In this document: positions 16,635 through 25,602 of the stretch, one piece after another | Position numbering within the stretch: position 1 is the stretch's first letter | Layout of the letters: each line of letters opens with the position of its first letter | DNA from: an unidentified eubacterium SCB49 | Lineage (GTDB): Bacteria; Bacteroidota; Bacteroidia; Flavobacteriales; Flavobacteriaceae | Direction: 5' to 3' | Assembly (NCBI GenBank): GCA_000170815.1 | Contig: ABCO01000002.1 | Coordinates: 402,501-448,460, forward strand | Length of the DNA stretch: 45,960 bases | Notes under the pieces: model-generated | Database searches by the model: none | What the model saw: only the letters and a program-made list of their open reading frames with translations | Told to the model about the DNA's origin: nothing | Translations under genes and position numbers: made by a program

Positions 16635-17825
16635 ATGCCAGCAGTATCTAAAAAAGGGCTCTCAATGCCTGAATCCCCTATCAGAAAACTAGTACCTTAT
16701 GCAGAGAAAGCCTACAAAGCCAACAAAACTGTATTTCATTTAAACATAGGACAACCTGATATCAAGTCTCCTCAAATCGCCATGGATGCTGTTACTTCTC
16801 ACAATTTAGAGATTTTAGCATACACTAGATCTGAAGGTAGTGAGCTATATAGAAACAAAATTGCTGGTTATTTCCAAAAACACAATATCAATGTTACAGG
16901 AGATGAAATTATTGTAACTACTGGAGGTAGTGAGGCGCTACTTTTTGCAATGGGAAGCATTGCAGATACTGATGATGAAATCATTATACCAGAGCCATTT
17001 TATGCAAATTATAATGGTTTTGCTACGGCATCTGGAATTAACATAGTTCCTGTTAACTCTAAAATTGAAGACAACTTTGCGTTACCTCCTATTGAAGAGT
17101 TTGAAAAACTTATAACACCTAAAACCAAAGCTATTTTAATTTGCAACCCTGGAAATCCAACGGGGTATCTATATAGCAAAGAAGAAATACAGAAGCTTGC
17201 CAAAATCGTTAAGAAACACGACCTTTTTCTAGTAGCCGATGAAGTATACAGAGAGTTCACGTATGATGGAGCTAAGCACTATTCAATACTAGAAGAAGAA
17301 AGTCTTGTAGAAAACGCTATTGTAATTGATTCTGTATCTAAACGATACAGCATGTGTGGCGCAAGAATAGGTTGCCTTGTTACAAAGAACAAAGAAGTTT
17401 TAAAAACAGCTTTAAAATTTGCACAAGCAAGACTAAGTCCGCCAACATTTGCCCAAATAGCAAGTGAAGCAGCTCTACAAACACCACAAAGCTATTTTGA
17501 TGATGTAATTGTAGAATACAAAGAACGAAGAGATACATTAGTAAAACACCTAGAAGAAATTCCTGGTGTAAAAGTAGGTCATCCTAAAGGTGCTTTTTAC
17601 TGTATTGCACAATTACCCGTAAAAAACTCAGACGATTTTGCACAATGGTTGCTAGAATCTTTTGATGTAGATGGCGCAACAATCATGGTCGCTCCTGCAG
17701 CAGGTTTCTATTCTACACCTGGAGTAGGTAAAAACCAGATACGAATCGCTTATGTTTTAAACACCGAAAGTTTAATTAAAGCTGTTCATATTTTAAAAGA
17801 AGCACTTAAAGTTTATAAAGACTAA
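16635..17825 (+). CDS. PLP-dependent class I/II aminotransferase
   Basis: A 396-residue fold-type I aminotransferase. Visible motifs are NPGNPTG (171-177), ADEVYREF with PLP-binding Asp202, Schiff-base Lys236 in SVSKRYSMCGARIG, and a C-terminal QIRIAY containing the substrate-carboxylate arginine. It belongs to the aspartate/aromatic aminotransferase group; the exact amino donor cannot be read from the sequence. Its stop codon directly abuts the murB ATG (zero spacing), so the two are probably one transcript, though no functional link is obvious. Confidence 0.93.
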   Translation: MPAVSKKGLSMPESPIRKLVPYAEKAYKANKTVFHLNIGQPDIKSPQIAMDAVTSHNLEILAYTRSEGSELYRNKIAGYFQKHNINVTGDEIIVTTGGSEALLFAMGSIADTDDEIIIPEPFYANYNGFATASGINIVPVNSKIEDNFALPPIEEFEKLITPKTKAILICNPGNPTGYLYSKEEIQKLAKIVKKHDLFLVADEVYREFTYDGAKHYSILEEESLVENAIVIDSVSKRYSMCGARIGCLVTKNKEVLKTALKFAQARLSPPTFAQIASEAALQTPQSYFDDVIVEYKERRDTLVKHLEEIPGVKVGHPKGAFYCIAQLPVKNSDDFAQWLLESFDVDGATIMVAPAAGFYSTPGVGKNQIRIAYVLNTESLIKAVHILKEALKVYKD

Positions 17826-18839
17826 ATGCAGATTAGCCACAATATTTCTTTAAAACAACACAACACTTTTGGTATTGACGTTACTGCCGAAACGTTCTAC
17901 CACATTACAACCGTAGCACAATTAAAAAAAGTGCTTTCTGAACAAAAAAACAATGCACTTTTTATTCTTGGTGGCGGAAGCAACATGCTACTAACTCAAG
18001 ATATAAAGAAACCTGTATTACATATAGATTTAAAAGGAATTGAAGTCATTTCTGAAACCGATGACAACATAATCATAAAAGCTTCGGCAGGAGAAAACTG
18101 GCACCAGTTTATTATACATTGTATACATAATAACTATGGCGGTTTAGAAAATATGTCTTTAATTCCTGGTAATGTAGGAACAGCGCCCATTCAAAATATT
18201 GGCGCTTATGGTGTAGAGCTAAAAGATTGTTTTTACAGCTGTGAAGCTATTGATGTAAACACGCAAGAAACGCACACGTTTACAAACAAAGAGTGTGAAT
18301 TTGGATATCGAAATAGCATTTTTAAAAATCAATTAAAAGGGCAATTTATCATTACTTCTGTTAGTTTTTCACTAACAAAGAGAAACCACAAACTCCGCAC
18401 GGGTTACGGAGCAATCCAAGAAGCACTTAACGCTAATAATATTAGCACCCCAACTATAAAAGACATCTCTGAAGCCGTAATAGCCATTAGACAATCTAAA
18501 TTACCCGATCCAAATAAACTAGGAAACAGCGGCAGCTTTTTTAAAAACCCCATCATCGATCTTGATGGTTTTAGAACATTTCAGCAGCAATTTCCAGAAG
18601 CACCTTTTTATAAAATAACCGAGACTCAATTTAAAATACCAGCTGGATGGCTTATCGAGCAAGCTGGCTTTAAAGGAAAAAGATATGGTGACGCCGGTGT
18701 ACATAAAAACCAAGCACTTGTATTAGTTAACTACGGAAATGCGACAGGACAAGAAATATGGGACTTAGCAATGAAGGTGAAAGAAGCTGTTATTAAAAAA
18801 TTTGGGATAACAATAGCGCCAGAAGTGAACGTTTTTTAA
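17826..18839 (+). CDS. murB: UDP-N-acetylenolpyruvoylglucosamine reductase
   Basis: FAD enzyme that reduces UDP-GlcNAc-enolpyruvate to UDP-MurNAc in peptidoglycan synthesis. In the 337 residues, FAD-binding LGGGSNMLLT (49-57) and IPGNVGTAPIQNIGAYGVE (113-131) are followed by GYRNSIFK with Arg162, by GNSGSFFKNP with the proton donor Ser237, and by the C-terminal PEVNVF with Glu333. Size and motifs fit the E. coli-like type I enzyme. It directly follows the aminotransferase gene. Its TAA interlocks with the stop of the convergent fasciclin gene in TTAA at 18836-18839. Confidence 0.97.
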   Translation: MQISHNISLKQHNTFGIDVTAETFYHITTVAQLKKVLSEQKNNALFILGGGSNMLLTQDIKKPVLHIDLKGIEVISETDDNIIIKASAGENWHQFIIHCIHNNYGGLENMSLIPGNVGTAPIQNIGAYGVELKDCFYSCEAIDVNTQETHTFTNKECEFGYRNSIFKNQLKGQFIITSVSFSLTKRNHKLRTGYGAIQEALNANNISTPTIKDISEAVIAIRQSKLPDPNKLGNSGSFFKNPIIDLDGFRTFQQQFPEAPFYKITETQFKIPAGWLIEQAGFKGKRYGDAGVHKNQALVLVNYGNATGQEIWDLAMKVKEAVIKKFGITIAPEVNVF

Positions 18840-19399
18840 AAATCTAATTGCGACTTTACAACATGGATAATCCCATTTGAAGCCACAATATCACTTTTAC
18901 CTATTTCTGCTTTATCACCCTTTATATTTTTAAGATACATAACATTACCCACCTTATAAGCCACTAAAGTCGTACCTCCTAATGTATTCATAGAAAAACT
19001 CCCACCATTAGCCCTTATATCTTTTGTTAGGGAAACAGTTGTTATTTTTCCGTTAACCATATATTTTTTAAGCACTTCTGCTATAGCAATACCTTCTCCC
19101 AAAGGGTCCATCTCTTCAAGTACATCATTAGAAGGAGCAAACAAAGTGTAAGGACCCTTATCTTTAGTAAGCTGATCTATAATAGGTGATTCTTCTATCT
19201 CAGCAAAGAGTGCTGTTAAGTCATCCGTAGATTTAATTCGTGACGCAAGATTATAAGGCAAAACCTTAGGTACATCTACTTCCTCATTATCTTGATTATC
19301 TGTTCCTATTACGGGACCATCTGTTTTAATTGTAGTCTCATCGCACGCGACAACACTAATTAAAACTAAGGTTAATAAAAGGCTCCATCTAAATATCAT
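18836..19399 (-). CDS. Fasciclin (FAS1) domain lipoprotein
   Basis: A 187-residue exported lipoprotein. A signal peptide ends in a lipobox with Cys19 (SVVAC), a Asp/Glu-rich linker follows, and one FAS1 domain occupies about residues 60-187. FAS1 hallmarks are the H1-type YTLFAPSNDVLEEM stretch, a middle VLKKYMVNGKI segment and the C-terminal IVASNGIIHVVKSQLDF, matching the classical NGxIHxID box. FAS1 proteins mediate adhesion or surface interactions; the partner is unknown. Convergent with murB, with a 4-bp stop-codon overlap. Confidence 0.9.
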   Translation of the reverse strand: MIFRWSLLLTLVLISVVACDETTIKTDGPVIGTDNQDNEEVDVPKVLPYNLASRIKSTDDLTALFAEIEESPIIDQLTKDKGPYTLFAPSNDVLEEMDPLGEGIAIAEVLKKYMVNGKITTVSLTKDIRANGGSFSMNTLGGTTLVAYKVGNVMYLKNIKGDKAEIGKSDIVASNGIIHVVKSQLDF

Positions 19400-19434
19400 T
19401 TGTATGCTTTTTTACATGTTTAAAAGTACTCTTT

Positions 19435-19469
19435 TTGGACTCTTATAACAAAGAAACATCGTATTTTTG
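19435..19469 (+). promoter_or_regulatory. Promoter before the small Cys-rich membrane protein
   Basis: TTG (19435-19437), 24 bases and TATTTTTG (19462-19469, exact TAnnTTTG) lie 33 bases upstream of the ATG. The spacer is one base longer than the usual range. It probably starts the run through the glycosyltransferase and sigma factor. Confidence 0.45.
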
Positions 19470-19502
19470 CATTAGATTTTCATTGCTTAAAATGCTAATA
19501 TT

Positions 19503-19706
19503 ATGGAATTATTTATCATCACACTCGTTTTATTACTTTTAGCCGTAGCTGGAATTGCCATAAAAATATGGGGAAAAAAAGACGGTAAATTTGCGGGAAC
19601 TTGCGCAAGCCAATCACCTTTTTTAAATAAAGAAGGAGAAGCATGTGGATTCTGCGGAAAAACACCTGATCAATTTGATACTTGTTCAGAAGAAAAAAGC
19701 GCTTAA
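19503..19706 (+). CDS. Small single-TM protein with a four-cysteine cluster
   Basis: A 67-residue protein: one N-terminal transmembrane helix (about residues 3-23), then a short soluble tail with Cys34, Cys48, Cys51 and Cys61 in the pattern C-x13-C-x2-C-x9-C. This layout resembles the DUF539/NqrM group of membrane-anchored, cysteine-rich maturation factors, but the spacing is not the same and the match is only by architecture. Similar small proteins are common in Flavobacteriaceae, usually annotated just as membrane or secreted protein. The cysteines could bind a metal or form disulfides. It is 20 bp upstream of the glycosyltransferase gene. Confidence 0.75.
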   Translation: MELFIITLVLLLLAVAGIAIKIWGKKDGKFAGTCASQSPFLNKEGEACGFCGKTPDQFDTCSEEKSA

Positions 19707-19726
19707 CCTAAAATAGCTCATTTTTT

Positions 19727-20821
19727 ATGGTTTTACTTTACATTTTTGCAGGTATAATACTTGTAAACATACTTTACTATGTCCTGTTTTCAAAGGTTGC
19801 TTTTTATAAGCCTATTTCAGAAGTAAAAAAATCTACTACTTCTGTATCTGTATTGGTATGTGCTAAAAATGAAGCAGAAAACTTAAAAAAAACAATTCCT
19901 TTACTACTTTCCCAACAGCATCGAGATTTTGAAATTATATTAATCAATGACTGTTCATCAGATGACACTCTTGATATAATGGAATCGTATCAAGCTACAG
20001 ATGAGCGCATAAAAATTGTAGACGTAGTACCTAACGAAGCTTTTTGGGCGAATAAAAAGTATGCCTTAACGCTAGGCATAAAAAAAGCCAAATACAAACA
20101 CATGCTCTTTATAGATGCAGATTGTTGGCCTAATAGCCCCAACTGGATCACTACAATGAGTGCTAATTTTAATGATCAAAAACAGTTAGTACTTGGTTAT
20201 GGAGCGTATGATAAAAAGAAAGGTTTTTTAAACAAGCTAATTAGGTATGAGACATTAGCCACTGCAATACAGTATTTTTCTTATGCAAAAGCAGGCCTAC
20301 CTTACATGGGAGTGGGTAGAAATTTAGGATATACGAGCGAGCTATATTATTCAGTTAACGGATTTATCTCACACATCAGAATCCCATCTGGTGATGATGA
20401 TTTATTTGTAAATGAAGCTGCTACAAAAGAAAACACTGTAGTAAGTCTTGAAAAAGAAGGATTCACCATTTCTAATCCTAAGACCAATTTATCAGACTGG
20501 ATAAAGCAAAAAAGAAGGCATGTATCTACAGCTAAACAATATAAAACAAAGCACAAATTCTTACTAGGAAGTTTTTTTACTTTCAATTTATTATTTTGGA
20601 TTTTCTTAGTATTGTGTTTTATTTTTTGTCCTTGGATGATGGTTACAGCGCTTGTAGTTTTACGACTAGGCGTACAATGGGTTATCTATGGAGGTAGTGC
20701 TACAGTACTAAAAGAAAAAGATTTAATATACTATATCCCAATATTAGACTTATTCTTAACCTTACTTCAATTAAGTATCTTTATAAAAAACGCAACTTCA
20801 AAACCCGCTAGTTGGAAATAG
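19727..20821 (+). CDS. Family 2 glycosyltransferase, membrane-bound
   Basis: A 364-residue enzyme with one N-terminal TM helix (about 3-22), a GT-A domain and two or three C-terminal TM helices. GT2 features are SVLVCAKNEAENL, the nucleotide-sugar site LINDCSSDD, the DxD motif in FIDADCW, GDDDLFVNE, and KQKRRH, in the position of the QxxRW motif of processive enzymes. It transfers a sugar to a lipid or polysaccharide acceptor at the inner membrane; the acceptor is unknown. The last 10 bases overlap the TTG start of the ECF sigma gene, suggesting coupled translation. Confidence 0.9.
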   Translation: MVLLYIFAGIILVNILYYVLFSKVAFYKPISEVKKSTTSVSVLVCAKNEAENLKKTIPLLLSQQHRDFEIILINDCSSDDTLDIMESYQATDERIKIVDVVPNEAFWANKKYALTLGIKKAKYKHMLFIDADCWPNSPNWITTMSANFNDQKQLVLGYGAYDKKKGFLNKLIRYETLATAIQYFSYAKAGLPYMGVGRNLGYTSELYYSVNGFISHIRIPSGDDDLFVNEAATKENTVVSLEKEGFTISNPKTNLSDWIKQKRRHVSTAKQYKTKHKFLLGSFFTFNLLFWIFLVLCFIFCPWMMVTALVVLRLGVQWVIYGGSATVLKEKDLIYYIPILDLFLTLLQLSIFIKNATSKPASWK

Positions 20822-21378
20822 AAAAAAGTACACTCAACACACAAATTATCAAAGCTGTCTCAGGAAAACAAAGCGCCTTTAAGTTTTTACTAGACACGTA
20901 TTGGAATCAGGTATTTGGTTTTTTATTAAATCGTGTAAATAACGAGTATGAAGCCGAAGAGATAGCCATAGAGGCATTCTCAAAAGCTTTTGACAATCTA
21001 ACTCAATACAACAACAAATACGCATTTAATACTTGGCTAATAACTATTGCAAAAAACATTCAAATAGATCGTTATCGCAAGAAAAAAAATGCTCCACTTA
21101 GTAGAACCACAGACACAAGCGAGGCACTTTTAAAAAAAATAGAAGATGGCGCATTATCTGCAGAAGATCAATTAATAAAAGAACAAAATCTAGCAGAACT
21201 TTTACGCTACATAAAAATGCTTAAACCTCATTATCAAGAGGTCATAAACCTATTTTATTTTCAAGAATGTAGCTACAAAGAGATAAGTCACTCTATTGGA
21301 GAACCATTAAACAATGTAAAAGTCCGCCTTTTAAGAGCAAGAAAGCTACTCGCAGAAATCATTACAAGAAACAATTAA
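20812..21378 (+). CDS. ECF-type RNA polymerase sigma-70 factor
   Basis: A 188-residue sigma factor with only regions 2 and 4. Region 2 occupies about 25-90 (YEAEEIAIEAFSKAF, then YAFNTWLITIAKNIQIDRYRK). Region 4 occupies about 135-183 (HYQEVINLFYFQECSYKEIS, then VKVRLLRARKLL). The only usable start in frame is TTG at 20812, inside the end of the glycosyltransferase gene; no ATG occurs before region 4. No anti-sigma factor gene is adjacent, which is unusual for ECF factors and implies control by coupling to the upstream gene or by expression level. The next gene, lipA, has its own promoter. Confidence 0.92.
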   Translation: MEIEKSTLNTQIIKAVSGKQSAFKFLLDTYWNQVFGFLLNRVNNEYEAEEIAIEAFSKAFDNLTQYNNKYAFNTWLITIAKNIQIDRYRKKKNAPLSRTTDTSEALLKKIEDGALSAEDQLIKEQNLAELLRYIKMLKPHYQEVINLFYFQECSYKEISHSIGEPLNNVKVRLLRARKLLAEIITRNN

Positions 21379-21406
21379 CTTAATACAAAGGACAATCATC
21401 TAAGTG

Positions 21407-21438
21407 TTGCTATTTCAGAAGTAGAAATTGTATCTTTG
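21407..21438 (+). promoter_or_regulatory. Promoter of lipA, predicting a (near-)leaderless mRNA
   Basis: TTG (21407-21409), a 21-base spacer and TATCTTTG (21431-21438) fit the Bacteroidota consensus exactly. Only six bases separate the final G from the lipA ATG at 21445, so transcription is expected to begin at or within a base or two of the start codon. Confidence 0.7.
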
Positions 21439-21444
21439 CCTTAG

Positions 21445-22317
21445 ATGGAAACAAAAACACCTACTCTTACTAAGCCAGCACCAAAACCAAAATGGTTGCG
21501 TGTTAAACTACCAACAGGTAAAAAGTACACTTCTTTGCGTGGTCTAGTAGACAAGTACGACCTACACACAATATGTACTTCTGGAAGCTGCCCTAATATG
21601 GGAGAATGCTGGACAGAAGGAACAGCCACTTTCATGATTTTAGGGAATATATGCACTAGATCTTGTGGTTTTTGTGGTGTAAAAACAGGAAGACCAGAAA
21701 CAGTAGATTGGGACGAACCAGAAAAAGTAGCGCGCTCTATTAAATTAATGGAAATTAAACACGCAGTTATTACTTCTGTAGATCGTGATGACCTAAAAGA
21801 CATGGGCTCTATTATCTGGGCAGAAACAGTAAAAGCAATTAGACGTTTTAATCCAGAGACCACATTAGAAACACTTATTCCAGACTTTCAAGGAAACACC
21901 AGAAACATTGACCGCATTATTGCTGTAGCTCCAGAAGTTGTCTCACACAACATGGAAACAGTAAGAAGATTAACTCGTGAAGTACGCATACAAGCAAAGT
22001 ATGAAAAAAGTTTAGAGGTATTAAACTACCTTAAACAAAACGGAATGAAACGTACTAAAAGTGGTATCATGCTAGGTTTAGGCGAAAAAGAAGATGAAGT
22101 ATTGCAAACCATGCAAGATTTGAGAGATGTAAAGCTGGATATTATTACTATAGGACAATATTTACAGCCATCAAAAAGACACCTTCCAGTAAAAGAGTTT
22201 ATTACACCTGAGCAATTTAAAAAATACGAAGAGATTGGACTTGAAATGGGCTTTAGACATGTAGAAAGCGGCCCACTGGTACGTTCTTCATACAAAGCCC
22301 AGAAGCACCTCACCTAA
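21445..22317 (+). CDS. lipA: Lipoyl synthase
   Basis: Radical SAM enzyme that inserts two sulfurs into octanoyl chains on lipoate-dependent enzymes. In the 290 residues, the auxiliary [4Fe-4S] cluster ligands are Cys44, Cys49 and Cys55 ([12 protein letters not shown]). The radical SAM cluster ligands are Cys70, Cys74 and Cys77 (CTRSCGFC). The C-terminal RSSY with the auxiliary-cluster serine is present (VRSSYKAQ). Full length. It is 9 bp upstream of gap and probably co-transcribed. No lipB is in the window. Confidence 0.97.
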   Translation: METKTPTLTKPAPKPKWLRVKLPTGKKYTSLRGLVDKYDLHTICTSGSCPNMGECWTEGTATFMILGNICTRSCGFCGVKTGRPETVDWDEPEKVARSIKLMEIKHAVITSVDRDDLKDMGSIIWAETVKAIRRFNPETTLETLIPDFQGNTRNIDRIIAVAPEVVSHNMETVRRLTREVRIQAKYEKSLEVLNYLKQNGMKRTKSGIMLGLGEKEDEVLQTMQDLRDVKLDIITIGQYLQPSKRHLPVKEFITPEQFKKYEEIGLEMGFRHVESGPLVRSSYKAQKHLT

Positions 22318-22326
22318 TAAAAAGGG

Positions 22327-23325
22327 ATGAAAGAGCAAATCACAGTTGGGATTAACGGTTTTGGCCGTATAGGCAGAAATTTATTCCGTTTATTACTAGA
22401 ATATCCAAACATCAAGGTTGTTGCGGTAAATGATATTGCACCATTAGCTACTCTTGCGCACCTTTTAAAATATGATAGTATACACGGTATTCTTACTGCT
22501 GAAATATCGCATAACGAAGACCTGCTCACTATTAACGAACAACAAGTAACTTTTACTCAGGAGAGTGAGATAGAACAAATCGCTTGGAAAAATGTTGATG
22601 TCGTTATAGAATGTACAGGAAAATTTAAGCAACGTGATCAGCTGCAAAACCATATTGATAACGGTGCAAAAAAAGTAATTTTAAGCGTCCCTCCTATTGA
22701 TGAAAATATAAAAATGGTTGTTCTAGGGGTTAACGAACATGTTATCACAAAACAAGATACGATAATCTCAAACGCTTCTTGCACCACAAACAACGCAGCC
22801 CCAATGCTCAAAGTAATAGACGAGCTCTGCGGGATTGAACAAGCATACATTACCACCATACACAGCTACACAACAGACCAAAGCTTACACGACCAGCCCC
22901 ATAGAGATTTACGCCGTGCTAGAGCCGCTGCACAATCTATTATACCTACTACGACAGGAGCAGCAAAAGCACTTACTAAAATATTTCCTAACTTAGCAGA
23001 TGTAATCGGTGGTTGCGGCATACGAGTTCCTGTACCTAATGGCTCATTAACAGACATAACATTTAATGTAAAAAAAGAAGTCTCTATTGACGAAATTAAT
23101 AATGCATTTAAAGAAGCATCAAAAAAACATTTAAAAGGAATTATTCAATATACTGAAGACCCTATTGTCTCAATCGATATTAAAGATAACCCACACTCCT
23201 GTGTTTTTGACGCAGGAATGACATCAGTCATTGGAAAAATGGTAAAAATAATTGGTTGGTACGACAATGAAATTGGGTACTCCAACAGAATAATTGACTT
23301 AATATATTTTACTCCAAAAAAATAA
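22327..23325 (+). CDS. gap: Type I glyceraldehyde-3-phosphate dehydrogenase
   Basis: Glycolytic/gluconeogenic enzyme interconverting glyceraldehyde-3-phosphate and 1,3-bisphosphoglycerate. In the 332 residues, NAD-binding GFGRIGR is at 11-17. Asp36 after the second strand favours NAD over NADP. Catalytic Cys152 lies in SNASCTTNNAAP and His179 in TTIHSYT. The C-terminal WYDNEIGYSNR helix is typical. The usual second cysteine of the active-site helix (CTTNC) is Asn here. It follows lipA by 9 bp and precedes the hybrid histidine kinase by 23 bp. Confidence 0.97.
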   Translation: MKEQITVGINGFGRIGRNLFRLLLEYPNIKVVAVNDIAPLATLAHLLKYDSIHGILTAEISHNEDLLTINEQQVTFTQESEIEQIAWKNVDVVIECTGKFKQRDQLQNHIDNGAKKVILSVPPIDENIKMVVLGVNEHVITKQDTIISNASCTTNNAAPMLKVIDELCGIEQAYITTIHSYTTDQSLHDQPHRDLRRARAAAQSIIPTTTGAAKALTKIFPNLADVIGGCGIRVPVPNGSLTDITFNVKKEVSIDEINNAFKEASKKHLKGIIQYTEDPIVSIDIKDNPHSCVFDAGMTSVIGKMVKIIGWYDNEIGYSNRIIDLIYFTPKK

Positions 23326-23348
23326 TTTTTAGCATCTAAAAAATTTAT

Positions 23349-25601
23349 ATGATATATTCATTAAAGAAATATCATTTATTATCCTTATCAATACTTCTAT
23401 TATCTTTTTTCTCAATGCTAGGCCAGAAAAAAATAAAAGGAGACAGTTCTTTTATTCAAATACTACAGTTAAAAAACTCTGCATTACAACATGTTGAAAA
23501 AAAACAATTTAGCAATGCACTAGTAGATCTAAACAAAGCCTATCGCATTTCTGTTTTCACAAATTTAGATTCAATTAAATATGAAGTTAAATTTAACATT
23601 GCTCAATTGCACTACCAGGTTCACAACTTTGTAAAAGCAAATACAGAAATTGATATTGCTTTATCAATACTCACAGAAAAAAAACAACCACTAGCATATG
23701 CTTCTGGATTAAAACTAAAGGGCTTACTAGCCACACAGTTTAACAACTTTAACGAAGCTGACAATTATTTCTCAAAAGCTGATAGTATTTACAAGTCAGT
23801 AAATAATCTTCAAAAACACAGCCAAATTCTCCTTGATCTTGGAGTTTTAGATTTACAAAGAAAAAAATACGACAAAGCTATTACTAGCCTTGACGAAGCA
23901 CTTGCTTTTTTTAACACTCCGAGTAATAAAGATATTGACAACAGCTACTACATCGCTAAAGCATTGTTAATTAAAGCTGAAATTTTAATAAAACAAGATA
24001 ATAGTAATATCAAAAAAGCAGAAAAAAACTATACCCAAGCCCTTAATATATTACAGAATAACACCATCCCTACCCTTGATACAAAAAAATACCTTATTGC
24101 ATCATTAATTGACCAAGTTAAAGGAAATTCAAAAAACGCTTTAGAGAATTATAAAAAACATATCGAATCAAAAGAGTCAACATACATCAAATATTTTGAC
24201 GCCATATCTAATGGAGCTGATGAAGAGTCTAACCTAGGTGACTTAAAAGAAACTATTGAACACCAACAAACTAAACTTGAGAAAGATCAAAAATCAATGA
24301 GCTTCATCATTTACACCACAGGATTAGGTGTTACATTAATCGTAATCTTATCACTACTCACTCTTTCTCTATACAAAATCAATAATTTAAAAGCAAAAGC
24401 AAACAATCTACTTATTCAAAAAAACAGTGAATTACAAGCTGCTAAAGAAAAAGCAGAAAAAGCTTCTGTAGCGAAAGCCCAATTTTTATCTACGGTATCT
24501 CATGAACTTAGAACCCCTCTATACGCAGTAACTGGTCTCACTCATTTACTTCTTGATGAAAATCCAGAACCCAAACAAAAAGAACATTTAGACTCTTTAA
24601 AGTTTTCTGGAGAGTACTTGCTATCTCTCATAAACAACCTACTTGATCTGAACAAACTGGAAGCAAAAAAAACAGAAGTTGAATACTTGACTTTTAATTT
24701 AGAAAAACAAATTCGAGATGTTATTGATGCACTTAAAAATTCTGCTCAAGATAAAAACAATAAAGTCACATTAGATTTTGACAATGAATTACCTGATAAA
24801 ATAGTGGGTGACCCTATCAAGTTATCTCAAATTTTAATGAATCTAATAGGGAATAGTCTAAAATTTACACAAAATGGTTTTGTAACCATCAGAGTCAAAA
24901 AAAATAATGAGGATGACAAAAACATAAATATTAAATTTGAAATAGAAGATAATGGTATCGGTATTTCTAAAAAGAAAAGAAGCACCATCTTCGAATCATT
25001 CTCACAAGGCTCACTTCAAGTAAATAGAAAATATGGTGGCACAGGGTTAGGACTTTCTATTGTAAAAAATATTCTTAAACTTATGAATAGTGACATACAT
25101 TTAGAAAGCACACTAGGACAAGGATCTAAGTTTTGGTTTAATATTACTTTTAAGAAACACATCGACCGAAACGTTAAACCAATAAGCCAATCTACAAATG
25201 AAGCTATCGATTTTTCAGTTTTCAAAAACAAAAAAATTCTAGTAGTTGAAGATAATAAAATCAATCAGATGATTACACGCAAGATTCTTGAAAAACATCA
25301 TGTTAATTGTCAAATAATAGACAACGGAGTTGACGCAATTAAACTTATAGAAAAAAATAGTTTTGAGGTGGTATTAATGGATATACATATGCCAGGTATA
25401 AGCGGTATAGAAACCACACAATTGGTAAGAAAATTTGACAAAAAGACCCCCATATTGGCACTTACAGCAGTTACAGCAGATGAAAACAAAGAAGAATTCT
25501 ATAACGCTGGGTTTAATGACATCATACCAAAACCTTTTACTACAGAACTGTTTTTTGAAAAAATCTATAAAGCGATATCTAAGTCGGAAACAACAATCTA
25601 G
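23349..25601 (+). CDS. Hybrid histidine kinase with TPR sensor and receiver domain
   Basis: A 750-residue signal transducer. The N-terminal signal or anchor ends near residue 25. A TPR-type helical repeat region (about 35-275) probably lies in the periplasm. It is followed by a TM helix (about 318-341) and a coiled coil (345-375). HisKA has phospho-acceptor His385 in VSHELRTP. HATPase_c has Asn502 (N box), DNGIGI (534-539) and GGTGLGLS (563-570). The C-terminal receiver domain has Asp678 in VLMDIHMPG and Lys728. There is no DNA-binding or other output domain, so phosphotransfer to another protein, or autoregulation, is implied. No partner regulator is adjacent. It lies 23 bp after gap and ends 1 bp before the convergent lpxK. 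Confidence 0.93.
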   Translation: MIYSLKKYHLLSLSILLLSFFSMLGQKKIKGDSSFIQILQLKNSALQHVEKKQFSNALVDLNKAYRISVFTNLDSIKYEVKFNIAQLHYQVHNFVKANTEIDIALSILTEKKQPLAYASGLKLKGLLATQFNNFNEADNYFSKADSIYKSVNNLQKHSQILLDLGVLDLQRKKYDKAITSLDEALAFFNTPSNKDIDNSYYIAKALLIKAEILIKQDNSNIKKAEKNYTQALNILQNNTIPTLDTKKYLIASLIDQVKGNSKNALENYKKHIESKESTYIKYFDAISNGADEESNLGDLKETIEHQQTKLEKDQKSMSFIIYTTGLGVTLIVILSLLTLSLYKINNLKAKANNLLIQKNSELQAAKEKAEKASVAKAQFLSTVSHELRTPLYAVTGLTHLLLDENPEPKQKEHLDSLKFSGEYLLSLINNLLDLNKLEAKKTEVEYLTFNLEKQIRDVIDALKNSAQDKNNKVTLDFDNELPDKIVGDPIKLSQILMNLIGNSLKFTQNGFVTIRVKKNNEDDKNINIKFEIEDNGIGISKKKRSTIFESFSQGSLQVNRKYGGTGLGLSIVKNILKLMNSDIHLESTLGQGSKFWFNITFKKHIDRNVKPISQSTNEAIDFSVFKNKKILVVEDNKINQMITRKILEKHHVNCQIIDNGVDAIKLIEKNSFEVVLMDIHMPGISGIETTQLVRKFDKKTPILALTAVTADENKEEFYNAGFNDIIPKPFTTELFFEKIYKAISKSETTI

Positions 25602-25602
25602 C

